From Takakia lepidozioides (lineage: Eukaryota; Streptophyta; Takakiopsida; Takakiales; Takakiaceae): a stretch of DNA of 64,000 bases. Below, piece after piece: positions 22,436-34,148 of this stretch. The translations under genes and the position numbers were made by a program. The stretch covers positions 69,750,001-69,814,000 of the forward strand of contig CM060733.1 of assembly GCA_030704615.1 (NCBI GenBank), given 5' to 3'. The notes beneath the pieces were generated by a model. It was not told the origin of the DNA and made no database searches. It was given only the letters and a program-made list of their open reading frames with translations. Every line of letters begins with the position of its first letter. Within the stretch, counting starts at the first letter, position 1.

Positions 22436-23850
22436 TAAATCAGTATTGGCCTCATCAGGATTCCAAGCTCTTCAGAAGGGTTGCTCTCGTTGAAAATTGT
22501 AGATATAGCATTGGAGAACATGAGTTGATTGCTGCAGGTGAGGAACACATGCCTAAGCATGTCTTCCCTTGAAGAGAGATGGAAAGGGCTTGGGTGGAGA
22601 CAGAGAACTAAGAATTGCTCTTACTGCATGAGTACAGGTCTACCAGCTCCAGCATAGCAAGCAAATGAGCTGCCCAGCAATGGCACAAATGTTATCCAAC
22701 ACCTTATACTACAAGCGCTTCTTCCCCTATTATGCATTTAATGTGCTTGATGGCTTGGATAGCGAAGGTGCACATGCTACGCCCTCTTTGCTTCCCTAAA
22801 TGTTTTCAATATTCTCATCCTGATGAGGCATTGCCATAGGACAGACAAGGAAATGTGACTTTCATGTTTTTGCAGATGATGATGTGGGGCCCTGATGGTT
22901 GACTCACAGGTTTGGTGTGCAAAATTTGGTTTTCACAAAGGCCTGAAACATTCACGGTTTAAGCCAGATCTTCTATGAGAGAGCTCTGGATATTCTACTT
23001 GAAACTGATTTTGTAGGCTGGAAAGTACTGAAGTGGAAATTTCCTCGCAGTGTACAGCAAGAAAATCATATAACAGTTGGGTGTGAAGCCTGTTTCTGAT
23101 TGCAGCTGAGAAAAGTTTGTTGTGGGCAAGCAGGGAAAGGGTATGTGTACACCTATGATGCAGTGGGCTCATTTGAGCGAGCCAGCTACAACTCTCAAGG
23201 TGCAGGCATGTAGCTCAATATGCCAGTCCTTGATAATCAACTCAAGTATGCCAACCCTCTTCTTCTGCCACAAAGGATATGCCTTGAATTAATCATGCAA
23301 ATCACTTGTTAGAAAATATCCGAGGGTCTCGTCATGCACAAGGCAGGTATTGATGTTATCTGTTTCGAAGTCCAATTCTGTGACTTTGCAGGTTATTGCT
23401 GTTGTCTTGCTTTTTCTGGCTTTTTGTAATGTAACAGTTGGCTTATAGTTGACTGTTGCTGCGTTGATAGGGTGGAGTGTAAATCGAAGGATAGAGGTGT
23501 ATGTTGTAGCAGTGGCTGTGCATGTCTTTCCATGTGATTGAATTTACTAAAGACATATGGCCATTTTCCTTTTGATGGCAGCAATCATCGACGTCCTTGA
23601 CAGAGGCAGAAGCAGTTGACGTGATCAAGGACACTTTTGCCTCAGCTGCAGAGCGCAACATCTACATGGTAAGTGATAGTGGAAAGAATGAAATGTTACC
23701 TTTTTAGCTGAACAATAGTTGACATGGTATTTTGTCAGAGTTGTTGGTTGGTTGCCATTTTTGTGTCGTATACAGGGTGATGGTGTGGAAATCGTGGTGG
23801 TGAACAAAGATGGAACTCGGAGAGAAAATATGGAGCTCAAGCGGGACTGA
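22436..23850 (+). pseudogene. PBF1: 20S proteasome subunit beta type-1 (beta-6) pseudogene
   Basis: Surviving exons: about 22436-22480 (SVLASSGFQ then LQK, with a small internal deletion), 22638-22767 ([36 protein letters not shown]), 23134-about 23275 (YVYTYDAVGSFERASYNSQG, VLDNQLKYANPLLLP), 23582-23668 (LTEAEAVDVIKDTFASAAER) and 23776-23850 (KDGTRRENMELKRD then TGA). The family member is a non-catalytic ring subunit of the 20S core. Defects are a TAG at 23211-23213 in frame, no GT donor after LLLP, no N-terminal exons upstream, and the DVKA-region deletion. A functional paralogue is expected elsewhere. Confidence 0.88.
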
Positions 23851-25102
23851 TATGGAAGGGACTAATTTGAAGCATGCCCTATGAAGTCTGGTTCACAAGA
23901 AGAAAATTTTATTTGCATCTGGGAGGTCAGTAACAACTCACATGAGCTCAAAGGCTCTCGCAGCCTTGTGCAAATGTCAAAGATTATGGATGCTCCTCAC
24001 AGAAGGACCTTGGAACCACACAAGATACCATATACTTGATTGTCAAGGCTGTGAGTTGTATGCAGCATAAGCAATGCAGTCTCTTTTGGGCCTCCTGTCT
24101 AGAAGAGCTGCAGGTTGGCTAGCACTGCTGCCTTCACCCCCTTCCACATACCAGCTGGGGAATTCAGTGATATCTGCACCGCAGAGCCAGATATTGCCAT
24201 TTTGTGTTCTCCATGTAGTGTTCATGCACCAGAGCAGGGATTGAAGATCATTCATGAGCAGGATTAGTAGGCTATGCCATTACTACCAGTAGGCTGCTGC
24301 ACAATGCAGGTCAATGTGACTGTGGAATATTATTGACCATCCAAAACGAAGAACTGGGTTGAATTGAAGCCAATTTCTTGAAAACGCCATTAGGAAGAAG
24401 TAAAAAATCTGCAATTCGGTCATATTTGATTTCATGTTCCCATTGTCTTGTAACTAATTTAACCAGTCTTGGTGGATCACATGGCACAACATAGCTGACT
24501 CTGGTCATCAAAATGAGCCCTAAGATTCTCTAACAGCAGTGGTAGCTTTGCAGATTTGAGAGTCATTGGAACTGAACAAAAATAGGTGCCAAAGAGGGTC
24601 TCTCCTTATGGTAATGGAGTACCCACCTATGGGTCATATTCTCACCACTATGCCCACCAATTGGACAAACTTTATTGTTTTCTCCTGGGATAACTTACTG
24701 CACAGAGGTAGGTTTCTAACAGACTGTATCTAACATGCAACCTGCCACCTAATTGGGGAAAGGCCCTTTATATCATTGAGTCCGAGTTGCACCTAGACTT
24801 CATAACACTAGTTCCTCGGACAGGCAGATGACTACCTGGTGTGCCCACTTCCACATTGCTCAATTTAGAGCAGCTCTCATCCACTCTAGCTTGGCAAGGC
24901 AAGCTACAAGCGAAGAAGGGTAGGGTAAACACGATGAGCTACATTCACAATTGGCGTGGCCAATAAAATGGCATCAAGGCTGGTGGAAGGGGCCACAAGG
25001 ATATGAAATTCAACTCATCCTAACAGGCTGCACCAAAATGTTGCATTAATATATAGATTTATCTTTCTATGGCAAAAGCCTATATAGGTGGTCAGATTTG
25101 AG
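23851..25102. other. Intergenic sequence between convergent loci
   Basis: No ORF or repeat here is convincing. The right part presumably includes the 3' UTR of the minus-strand membrane protein gene; the left part is the pseudogene's 3' flank. Confidence 0.5.
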
Positions 25103-27434
25103 TCAAGGTGGTTTGCAGTCAGGAGGGGGCTCTGGTGCTGGCTGTGGTCCAGGTGCTTCCTCATCATTAAAGCTCTGCAGTCAAACATCACACATCAACC
25201 TTCATAAATTTTGGCCATTGCTAACATGATGCCATCCCTGGAATTGGTATGTTACAATTGGACATTGACTTTGTCAACAGTGTTACTTCAAACAGCCCAT
25301 GGAGGAGATCTAGCCCATTGACGAACGGACAAAGCATGAATCTTCCACTTTGAACAGAACCATGGTTCATGTTAACATTCCTCATTCACCAGGGAACTTT
25401 CTTCCAGTCAGATATTTTGGTCAAAGCTGCATTGAGCCTGAGATAAGGCACTTCCAGCTGAACAATGCTGGGTATCACGAATAAAACCATGCTGGACCAG
25501 AAATGCTCCAGGATCTCCAGACATGAACATCAACCACAAAAACCAAGCAGGAGACTGATGGGGAAGAAACCGGACAACTGGAGAGAATTTGCACTGAGAA
25601 GGAGATGTACAATGCCAAATGACCTGTGATGTCATCCTGGGATTTCAGAGTGGCACGTAGCCAGAAGTATGTACAACAACATGTCTGTGGCCATCATTGC
25701 AGCAGGCCAAGGCAACAAGGCATTTCGTATCCTTTCTCTCCCACAGGAAATGTGCTTGCACTGACATGTATTCAGCTAGGCATTCATGAAGATTCACCAA
25801 CACAATGGTGACTCCAAGTTTTGCTCCTACTAGTCACAAGGAAGTTCCACAATAAGCTTTTACCAATTGATGTAAGATTGATAGTACACATAAAACCTGG
25901 AAGAAAAGTTGCAATAAAAAAGGGCAATGGCTTACCAGGGAATGAACCTTGGGAGGCAGGTACAGATGTTGCATATTCAATCCATCAGATGCTCCTGCTT
26001 CTTTTGGAGGAGTCTGTGTGCATTATGGGAATTCATACGGGAATAAGAAACTGGGGCTAAGAGAATGGTGTAATACATCTGCCTAGTATAGAATCAACCC
26101 CTAATTGCAGAAATGGAGCAAAAACCTCAAAACACATTGACTGAGTAAAATATTATGGGGAAAGTTTAGGACTGCTCATTGATGGGTCAGATTCTACCTC
26201 TCTCTCTCTTTCAACAGTTCAGATCAGCAGGGAGCCTTATGCCCACAAGGCTACTTCAAGCAGGCCTTACCATTTTCATCACTATTCAGAATCCAACATG
26301 CGCTTCTGACCGGAAGTTAAGGAAAATCTTACCTCAATGCTGAAGTAAGGCTCATGAGTGTACTGAAATAGGGAAGAATAAGCTGCTGGGTCATAAATTG
26401 ATCCCCCAAGCACTTCGTCACTGTTAGACGATTGGCGAACACTTGCGGGCGTGGGACAGTCTGGTGTAAAAATCCCAAGATTGCCAATCCTGCCTTCAAA
26501 ATCCACAGGGTGATACAGGGAGGCTGTGTCAGCTGCTGCACCCAGCCGGTACATCTGAATCCACAAAACGGAAGACATGAAGCGTAGTGCACACCCTGCC
26601 ACTTGCATCCAGAACATGAGCTTCACAGAGAAAGTCCCAAAGTTTCCCAGCTGCGAGTCCTTTGAAATGTGCCTGCGGTCCAAATCATGAGGTTCAGTAG
26701 GAGAAAAGCCTACACTATCACGTTGCATGGTAGGTTTCAACCAATTCAACTTGGGATTCATTGACTTCATACGCTCGCATGTTGAATGAGGTGAGAGGTG
26801 CTTCATTTGAGGATAAGGAGGCCATCAATCAAACAACAATGCCAAGGTCAGCTAAAAACGCTCCACACATGTAGGGTTCGGATCATAAGAGGGTCTGATC
26901 GGATGATTAGTGATGCTTAGAGCCCAAATATTTTGAATTGATGCTCGTCTTCAGCAGAAAACACCGAATCGAAGGGCATGTAGACCTGAACTTTCAGGTG
27001 CACAACTAGGCATCCCTACCACTGTAAACCACCATCATATATCCCAAAAAGCTGTGAGTCCCCCAGAAGCATTAGTAGGCACTTTAAATGTGACTCTTCT
27101 CGAAGTGAGAGTCGCCACAGCAAAATTACCTCAAAATTCTGCTCGGTGGATGACAGTTCTCCATAGATTGTTACACTGGTGTTAATACCTCTCACAAAGA
27201 CACCCCAGACTTCAATTTTGACCTCATTTGCAGTGGATACCTTATCTCAGAGGTGAAGAGGATGAACCAAATAATGTCCAGGATGAGGGCGCAGGCCAGG
27301 AGACCAGCATATGCGCGACCTAGCGTTTGGCTCCCGCTCTCAATGGCCACCAATGCAAACAAGGCCAGTGCCAGGTTCATCAACACAACGCCATTGTACA
27401 GCGCCCCCAGGGATCCAATCAATGCACATACCAC
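25103..27434 (-). CDS. Conserved multi-pass membrane protein (5' exon unresolved)
   Basis: Minus-strand exons: 27434-27241, 26672-26333, 25174-25103, all with GT-AG borders and compatible phases, totalling 606 nt including TGA. Exon 1 seen here begins after a splice acceptor, so an upstream start exon is missing from my model. It encodes hydrophobic helices (NLALALFALVAIESGSQT, LLACALILDIIWFILFTSEI). Exon 2 adds FGTFSVKLMFWMQVAG and SSVLWIQMYRLG, then a soluble tail with SDEVLGGSIYDPAAYSSLFQ. The last exon is Pro-rich (PGPQPAPEPPPD). The helix spacing recalls the angiotensin II type-1 receptor-associated protein (ATRAP) family, but this is tentative. Function is not known to me. Codons are intact, so it is probably a live gene. 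Confidence 0.7.
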
Positions 27435-29090
27435 CTGTCACATCACAACCACATGGACTTCGTCAGTTCAAACTACAAAGAAACCAGAGAACACGATGCC
27501 TCTGAAGTATAATTCAGGCTGGAAAGCAACTCCATTTTACTACATGTCCCTGTTGCTAAGCCAAATTGAGCGACGTAAAGAGAAGGCCCAAAGCGGAGTT
27601 GTAAATGACAACAGTATAGGTAATCCTCAAGACTGACCTAAAACAAATTTGATCTGACAAAATAAATCTTCGCATCATCGTATTACCCCAACTTCTACTC
27701 GTACTAATGGTATTTCAGCCACTTGGTGCGAGATATGAGGACATGGTGAGAGCGACAAAGAGACGCGGAGAGGAGAGACCTGCACATAGAGGAGAAAAAT
27801 GGCGCAGGCTTGCACATAATCGTAGCTTTTACACCATGGAGTCGCTTCCGTCCAACGGATGCAGCAACACTGCATTCTTCCTTCTTCCCCCTCTCAGCCC
27901 AGTCTCCTTGCCTGCTCATGCACCCTGTCAAGGAGACGATGGTGCTGAAAGTGAAGTCAAGATTCCATACACCTCCGGGACAACTCTGAAGGTCTGCTAC
28001 GAGGATCAACTCCGGCAGCATTACAGCCTCGGAGCGACGGTCCCTCGCTTCCCACCATGCCCAGGTTCACAAAGTAGCAACTACATTATTCCCACATCTG
28101 GCTTGACTATCGATGAAGTTGTAGACGGGTATTTGTGAGTAACTGTGTCAGACCTAGGGAGTGAGAGTCTGGATGAGAGAGATTGAAATTGTTTGTTTTA
28201 CGTCTCTCTGGATGAGAGAAAGAGAGGAAAGGAGGGAGGACGGTGCAAGAGTAAAACCCAACGTTCACATGGTTGAATTGGGAAACCGAATTACCGCCTT
28301 AAACAACCTTCGTTCAGGTTGCTCCAAGCTTTCATTGTAGAAAATAGTAGCCTGTCCTCGAGCTCATATGAAGAACGACTATGAGGTTTTATCAAGCTTC
28401 ACATATTTAATTACCTCCAGGGAGGTAACTAAATATTAATGGTTCTTTTGAATAATGTGTGATCAACTCTGAGATTAGTAATACTCGGTACTATTGATAG
28501 TTTTGGAAGGCGCGATGTGAGGCGAGCGAGCTCCGCATTTTGCGGTGAGAGGGAGCCCAACGGTCTCTTCGCCTCTCTCAATCGCTAGCTCCTTACAAGC
28601 CCACACCATCCCTTACATGTAACTATGTCTCCTTTTTTTACTTAGTGACAAAGCCACAATACCAAAAAAAGAAGATTGAGTCGCCTTTCATCTTCTAAGC
28701 ATTTCAAGTTCATTTCACAGTTTTTCTCCATCACTGTTCTAAAATTCATCTCTACTTCATCCCCTTCCCACTATCAGTACACTAACCACTCATTCAATAG
28801 GGAGGTCGGCCTCATAGATCTAACACCCGCCAAAGTTTATGACCTCTCACTCGGTCTCTATTGCCACTCTTTACGGGTCGGCCCATTGTCATTTCACCTC
28901 TGACGGAAGCAAATACTCTAACAGCTCCTGCGGCCTAACTCTCGCGCCCTCTTATGCCTCTACCTCCTATCCTTTTCTTTCCCCCCACCTCTGAACTCTC
29001 ACTAATCTCGCTGCCAATCCTATTGAACTCCTTCTCGGCGGGGAGCTTCCCGCTATTCTTGCTTCTGACGTTCTCAGCTCGCTTACTCGA
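27435..29090. other. Spacer with one unassigned plus ORF
   Basis: A plus frame at 27707-28138 (143 codons, first ATG at 27836) ends LTIDEVVDGYL and matches nothing I know. The start exon of the minus-strand membrane protein gene should also lie here. At 28411-28428 there is a perfect 8-bp inverted repeat. The rest shows nothing. Confidence 0.4.
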
Positions 29091-29091
29091 T

Positions 29092-30240
29092 ATGAATCCT
29101 CTCAACAACTCCCAATTCCGGCCCTGCGGACAGAACTGGAACCATAGCCAAGGACCCCAAAGGGGGCCTCCACGAGCACAATACACGCCAAGGCCATCAA
29201 GCTCAGACGATCAGTGGGAACGAAGCTGCGCATGCAATAGTACCAACATCCAGCGCAAATTCCACACCCAGCTAGTCTCCAAGCTGTCGCACCTGGATTC
29301 CTACCTGCAACGCAACAACCCCATACAAACAAGCTTCACAAATCTACGGAGGAAGAAGATACAATGGAGGGCTTCGCAGCCACGCAGGAAGCTTTATGGG
29401 GGGGACTACCCACTCATACCGATGGACATTGCAGACCTCAACAAACGAGTCTCCAGCATGGAAGAGAGCGGCATCCTAGTGCATTTTCCGGGTAAAAAAG
29501 TCGGCAGAGCTTTTGTAAGGGACTGGGCAATCAGATACTTGGGATGAACAAGGGAACTGAAACAGCAATTCTGCCACGCCAAAGGTAGGGGATACTTCTC
29601 CGTTGTTTTTGAAACGCAGGAAGCAGCCTCCCAAGCTCTTCAGTTCAACCCTCACGTGCAAGGTTTCAATTTGAATATTTTCCCATGGTCTGCAAAAATG
29701 GGCCACAGAAACGGAAAACTATGGGCCCCAAAATTGTCTCACTTCCATTTATACCCAACCAATGTCTTGTCAACTTGCCAGACATAGCCAATCATTTCGG
29801 ATCCTACCTGGGATGCTTGGGGGTTTTTGACCCCCTCCTTTGCAGAGAAAAAATCACACAAAATCCAGCATGGAAGTCGGCCACCATCGCATCAAGACTA
29901 AATGAAAATGGCTTTGCCAGAATGGTCCTCGTGATGCTAGATGAGACAACTCTTCTAGACTTTATCTCCCTATAGACGAGGAAGGGAACTACTTCTCCAT
30001 CAGAATGATAGACGAATCCGCTTCATCTGCCTATTTCAATTGTGGTAAACTTGGGCACACTAAAGTTGATTGCCCGACAGAAAAAAAAAAACGGTCTCCA
30101 GGGCTGGGGGAAAAAAATGTTCCATCTCCACCCATAAATCCAACCTGGAGGATAAATGATACCACACCCCCCAGTATGGCACTAGTATGGCAACAACATC
30201 CAAAGGAAAGGGAACACAGACAAGTGACCTGCTCCAAATA
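29092..30240 (+). pseudogene. LINE (L1-type) ORF1 remnant
   Basis: The ATG at 29092 opens a frame to 29547; homologous sequence continues in other frames to 29975 and 30240. Landmarks are VGRAFVRDWAIRYLG then GRGYFSVVFETQEAASQAL (DUF4283-like RNA-binding region), SLPFIPNQCLVNLP, and a zinc knuckle YFNCGKLGHTKVDCP whose first Cys is Tyr. This is the gag-like nucleic-acid chaperone of plant L1 elements. Two frameshifts and stops disable it. No ORF2 follows in the same orientation; sequence changes abruptly before 30575. Confidence 0.8.
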
Positions 30241-30574
30241 AGTCCGACCCCGAGGATGGATAAGAAACAGTGTGACCCAAAGGATCCTATGTATCTGGAA
30301 GCAAGAGCCCCCCACCCAATAGAGACAGGGGGGCTGCTATTTCATGAGCGGCATGAGCATGAGCGGAAAGAAAAAAAGCATGAGCGGACCATTGTGTGTC
30401 CACGGAAATAGGGGTATGAGGCACGGAAATAGGGTCATATGAAGTTGGAATGTGGCACCACTGCATTCGTCATAGCAATGAAATGCAACATTTTATATTT
30501 GCAAATTTGGTGGCAAGCTACATCTATACAAGTGTGTCATAACTGTCATAGTCGGAATGGGCACTACTCTCCTA

Positions 30575-32381
30575 CACCCTCCGAGGAACTTGCCCCACCT
30601 TCCTCCTCATCCCCCTCATCCTCTGAGCTCTGAGATGGATCAGTTCCACTATGCCTCTAAAAAATACCGTCCTCTCCTTGGGGGACTGTCCACCTCACCT
30701 CCTGGGAATCTTCTACCTCTTCTCCCCCACTTTCCTTAGCAGAATCCAAGACAAATCTACGAGCCTCGCGAGCTCTAATAGTTGCTGCCTCCTCCCTCAT
30801 CTTCTTTTTCCTTGGGCTTGTCTCGTCTAAAATCTACTGTACACGACTAGGTTCGGAAGACCTCCTAATGGACACCGAATCAAGCTGGGAAGCATAAGTA
30901 GGAAGGATGTAGTCCCTTTCAGGACTCGATATGAAATCGCCCCTGGCAAAAAAAAACACGTTCCTCCTGCCAATGAACTGCGGTGAAGACGTCCCTCCTG
31001 CAGTATTTGGCATCCTACAGTAAGAACAAATCCACTTGAAGAATGTCAATACCAGCAGAAGCAGAAGGGTCTTTCAATGAAACAAGAGAGCGAAGGGAGG
31101 TGCCTCACGAAATCAGGAGGCAATTTACAATGCAACCACTCACTCGTAAACCGGGGGCTCCACGGCTTCAATCCCAACTTCTTCCTCCCCCTGTTCCTTA
31201 TCGGATTATTCCTCATCTCTTCCTCTTTTGGCAGACGTTCAACCGCTGCAAGAGTGGAGTTGTGGAGGGCAGTTTCTGCCTCGAAGGCGAAGACATGCCT
31301 GTCGGACGATATCCCAGCCCACATTGAAGCACCTGAGGGACAAAACGGGAGGTTAGCTCGATGCGGCACACAATTGTAATCGGGCCACGGAACATAATGT
31401 GGATGTGAAGGCTTACCCGTGCCATATGTGAGGTCAAGAATCCGCCTTTGGACATTGGAGCACGTCTCCATGAGGGTTTGGATGAAAGCAGGGCTCTGGG
31501 TCCGGCTGTACCACCACGGTAGGCCTGTCTCTGTGTCCTTCGGCATACTGTCGTTGGGCACATAGTTGTAGAGGATATCGTACGTAACAAGGTCCACAGC
31601 GGCATCAACAAGACGACCGTCGCTGCGGAATTTGAACGTAGACCCTCTCTTCACAAAATAATGTGCATCAAACACCAATGTCTGCACATCAAAGAAAAGA
31701 TGAATCAACTCCAAGCTAAAGTTTAGATACACCACGATATGAAGTGAAGGCAATAGATTCATAACTTACATTCTTGCCCTCTGTTCGCAACCCCTGCGTG
31801 TGATGCAGAACTATTTTTTGAGGAGGACCGGGGTGGCACTCTTCGGTGTCCACTCCGGTTTGACTTCGGAACCCCAGACTACCGGTGACTTGGTAGCAGC
31901 AGTAGCAAGGGCAAGGCCTTGCACAAAGTCGTCATCCGAGTCACTCCCCTTGGCCCCCTCCTGCGCCTCCTCTCGTGCCCCACTGGTTTTCTGTTTCTTT
32001 AGGGTTGCTGCATTCCCCTGTTTCCGTGTCTTTTTCTTCGCCCCCTTTTTCTTCTCATTCAACTTCTCCTGGATACCTGCCTGAGCAAGCTCAGGCGCTT
32101 TCCTAGACTTGGCAAGCGCTTTCACTTCCTTTGGACCCAGCAGAGGCAGCGGAGCTCGGTTTCGGCGGGCCTCAGCATCCAGCTTCAATTGAAACTCCGA
32201 CACGTCGAGCGAGCCAGGTGGAAGGTCCACATACCAAGGGCAGTCGTGCAAATGCTCTAGATGCCACTCCTTCACCATAACGTCAGTGTACATGGAGTCA
32301 GCGCCAGGGTTACGCCATGCGAGGAAAAAGGGCGGCTCGAAGGCAAGATGACCTTTCTCCAACAGGGAGAACTTGCAGTAC
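30575..32381 (-). pseudogene. N4/N6-type DNA methyltransferase-like gene, decayed
   Basis: Minus-strand exons are 32381-31770, 31681-31417, 31332 to about 31050, and 31020 to about 30575, with recognisable GT-AG introns (for example 31416-31333, 84 bp). Joined across the small intron, the frame contains SPAFIQTLMETC, then ILDLTYGTG and ASMWAGISSDRHVFAFEAET, matching the FxGxG SAM-binding motif of beta-class DNA methyltransferases that follows the target-recognition region. A Lys-rich stretch (EKLNEKKKGAKKKTRKQG) and an acidic tail (DEGDEEEGG) flank it. Defects are a frameshift in an A-run near 31813 and TAGs at 30834-30836 and 30657-30659. The DPPY motif should lie in exons to the right and is not visible. 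Confidence 0.65.
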
Positions 32382-32439
32382 CTGCATTCAAGAAACCCAC
32401 AGAGAATGAGGTTTCCGTTTTGGCCCAACAAGACCTTTC

Positions 32440-33430
32440 TCCCGGGAGTGAGGTTCCCATTTCGGCCCGAAACTGTAAAAATGGCGCCGAATTTCCATGC
32501 AGGGGGGGGGGGGGCGCTACTCCCGGGACAGCCATTTATGGCGGTACTGGAAATTCGGCGCCATTTTTCCAGCTTGGGGGCCAAAATGGCCAAGTCCCTT
32601 GAGCAGCTGGCTCGGAAACTGGAAAAATGGCACCGAATATCCAGTGCAGCGGCCCAGAAATGGCTAAGTCCTTGGGGTGCCGGGCAACGAAACTGGAAAT
32701 TCGGCGCCATTTTTCCAGTAGACGAGGCAGCCCCTCTTGGGACTTAGCCACTTTGGGACCCAACCTGGAAAAATGGCGCCGAATTTCCAGTTCCTTGGCC
32801 CGGAAATGGCTAAATCCCCGGGGTGGCTGGCACCGAAACTGGAAATATGGCGCTATTTTTCCAGTATAGGAGCCAGCCCCTTCTGGGACTTCGCCATTTT
32901 TGGAAACTTGGAAAAATGGCGCCGAATTTCCAGTTCCAGGGCCAAGAAATGGCTAAGTCCCCAGGGTGGATGGCACCGAAACTGGAAATTTGGCGCCATT
33001 TTTCCCGTATCGGAGCCAGCCCCTTCTGGGACTTAGCCATTTTTGGACCCAACTTTGACAAATGCCGCCGAATTTTTAGTTCTGGGGCCAAGAAATGTTG
33101 AAGTCCCCAGGGTGGATGGCAACAAAACTGGAAAATTCGGCGCCATTTTTCCCGTATCGGGGCCAGCTTCTCATTGGACAGCCATTTTGGGCCCCAAGCT
33201 GGAAAAATGGCGCCAAATTTCCAGTTTCGGGGCCTACAAATGGCTAAGTCCCTGGGGTGGCTTCCATCGAAACTGCAAATTCGACGCCATTTCACCAATC
33301 TCGGGGGTAGCCACCCACGGGACCAACCTGGAAACATGGCGCCGGAGTCTTCTGGTGCCATACCTACTGGGACAGCCAATTCTCCGCCCCAAACTGGGAA
33401 TTTGGCCTCATATTCGCAGTTTTTGGGCCC
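32440..33430. repeat. Array of about 145-bp repeats with internal inverted motifs
   Basis: AAAATGGCGCCGAATTTCC recurs at about 32466, 32624, 32769, 32912, 33060 and 33203 (spacing 143-158). Between these, the inverse GGAAATTCGGCGCCATTTTTCC motif also recurs, as do AAATGGCTAAGTCCC and its inverse GGGACTTAGCCATTT. Each unit can therefore fold on itself around GGCGCC. Copies diverge toward 33300-33430. It lies to the right of the methyltransferase pseudogene, probably in its intron or upstream. Confidence 0.9.
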
Positions 33431-33532
33431 AGAACTCTTGGGACTACAATGGCCATAAATCAAAGATAACGCATGCCCGGAGGAGCCACGAGTTCACCGA
33501 CCAGCCAAACGCGGATAAAGCGGCAACCGGGT

Positions 33533-34093
33533 TGCGGTGGGGGGGCTCCGTGTGGGGGTGGTGGTAGCGTAGGGAGTCATAGTGGGGTGGCACAGGACTC
33601 ACCATGAGGCTGAGGCCTTGTGGTGGGAGTCGTGGGGAGTCTTGGGACTCACCACGGTCCATTGGGGCCGTGGTGGGTGGCCCAAGACTCACCGCGGCTC
33701 ATCACAGGGACAGTCGAGGGTCTAAGTGGTGGTGCACCACATTTGGACTTGGCTACTTGTGGAACCCCCGCGGACACCTACAGAAGTATATATAGGGAGT
33801 AGTAACCCCGAGAACGGTATAAGCCCGTTGGTGACCAAAAGCTAGTGAGTAAGCGCGCGAGCCGGAAAGCGACTAATGTGTAGGGAGCTATTCCGGACTG
33901 CCATCTACCAAAGGGAAATTCCACTAGGCCCAAAGTGGTGGAGGGTCTTTTGGAGGCGCAAGGAGGACCGTTATGCCCCAGTGAGCAGCCGAAGCTCCGA
34001 GTTGGCCCGGTGGCTAGTTTGGGAGTTAGGCGCGCGCATCAAAGCGAGTAACTATGACTTGAAGGGGAGTTTACCGAAGTGAGGTGCGCGACA
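33533..34093 (+). repeat. Family C gypsy 5' LTR (plus copy)
   Basis: It ends GCGACA, two bases before the primer site, and matches the inverted copy at 61291-61899. It contains TATATATAGGGAG (about 33787) as the likely TATA box, also present in the sister copy. The start is placed at TGCGGTGGGG by comparison and is approximate. Confidence 0.75.
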
Positions 34094-34095
34094 CT

Positions 34096-34107
34096 TGGTA
34101 TCAGATC
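34096..34107 (+). other. Primer binding site, initiator tRNA-Met
   Basis: TGGTATCAGATC follows the LTR end; the inverted sister copy has the canonical TGGTATCAGAGC. It is complementary to the 3' end of plant initiator tRNA-Met. Confidence 0.85.
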
Positions 34108-34148
34108 TTAGAGTTTAGTACGCGATCGTCCTTGAGATTGGCCTCACC

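Noticed and set aside
25113-27434. Naming the membrane protein as a definite ATRAP homologue
   Set aside because: The resemblance is in hydrophobic spacing and a few residues only; I cannot verify it without a profile search.
27707-28138. Protein-coding gene on the plus strand
   Set aside because: No motif or splice context, and the start exon of the minus-strand gene is expected here; left as unassigned.
31811-32710. One continuous 299-aa protein across the repeat array
   Set aside because: The part right of 32381 is repeat-array sequence; a good splice acceptor at 32382 marks the true exon edge.
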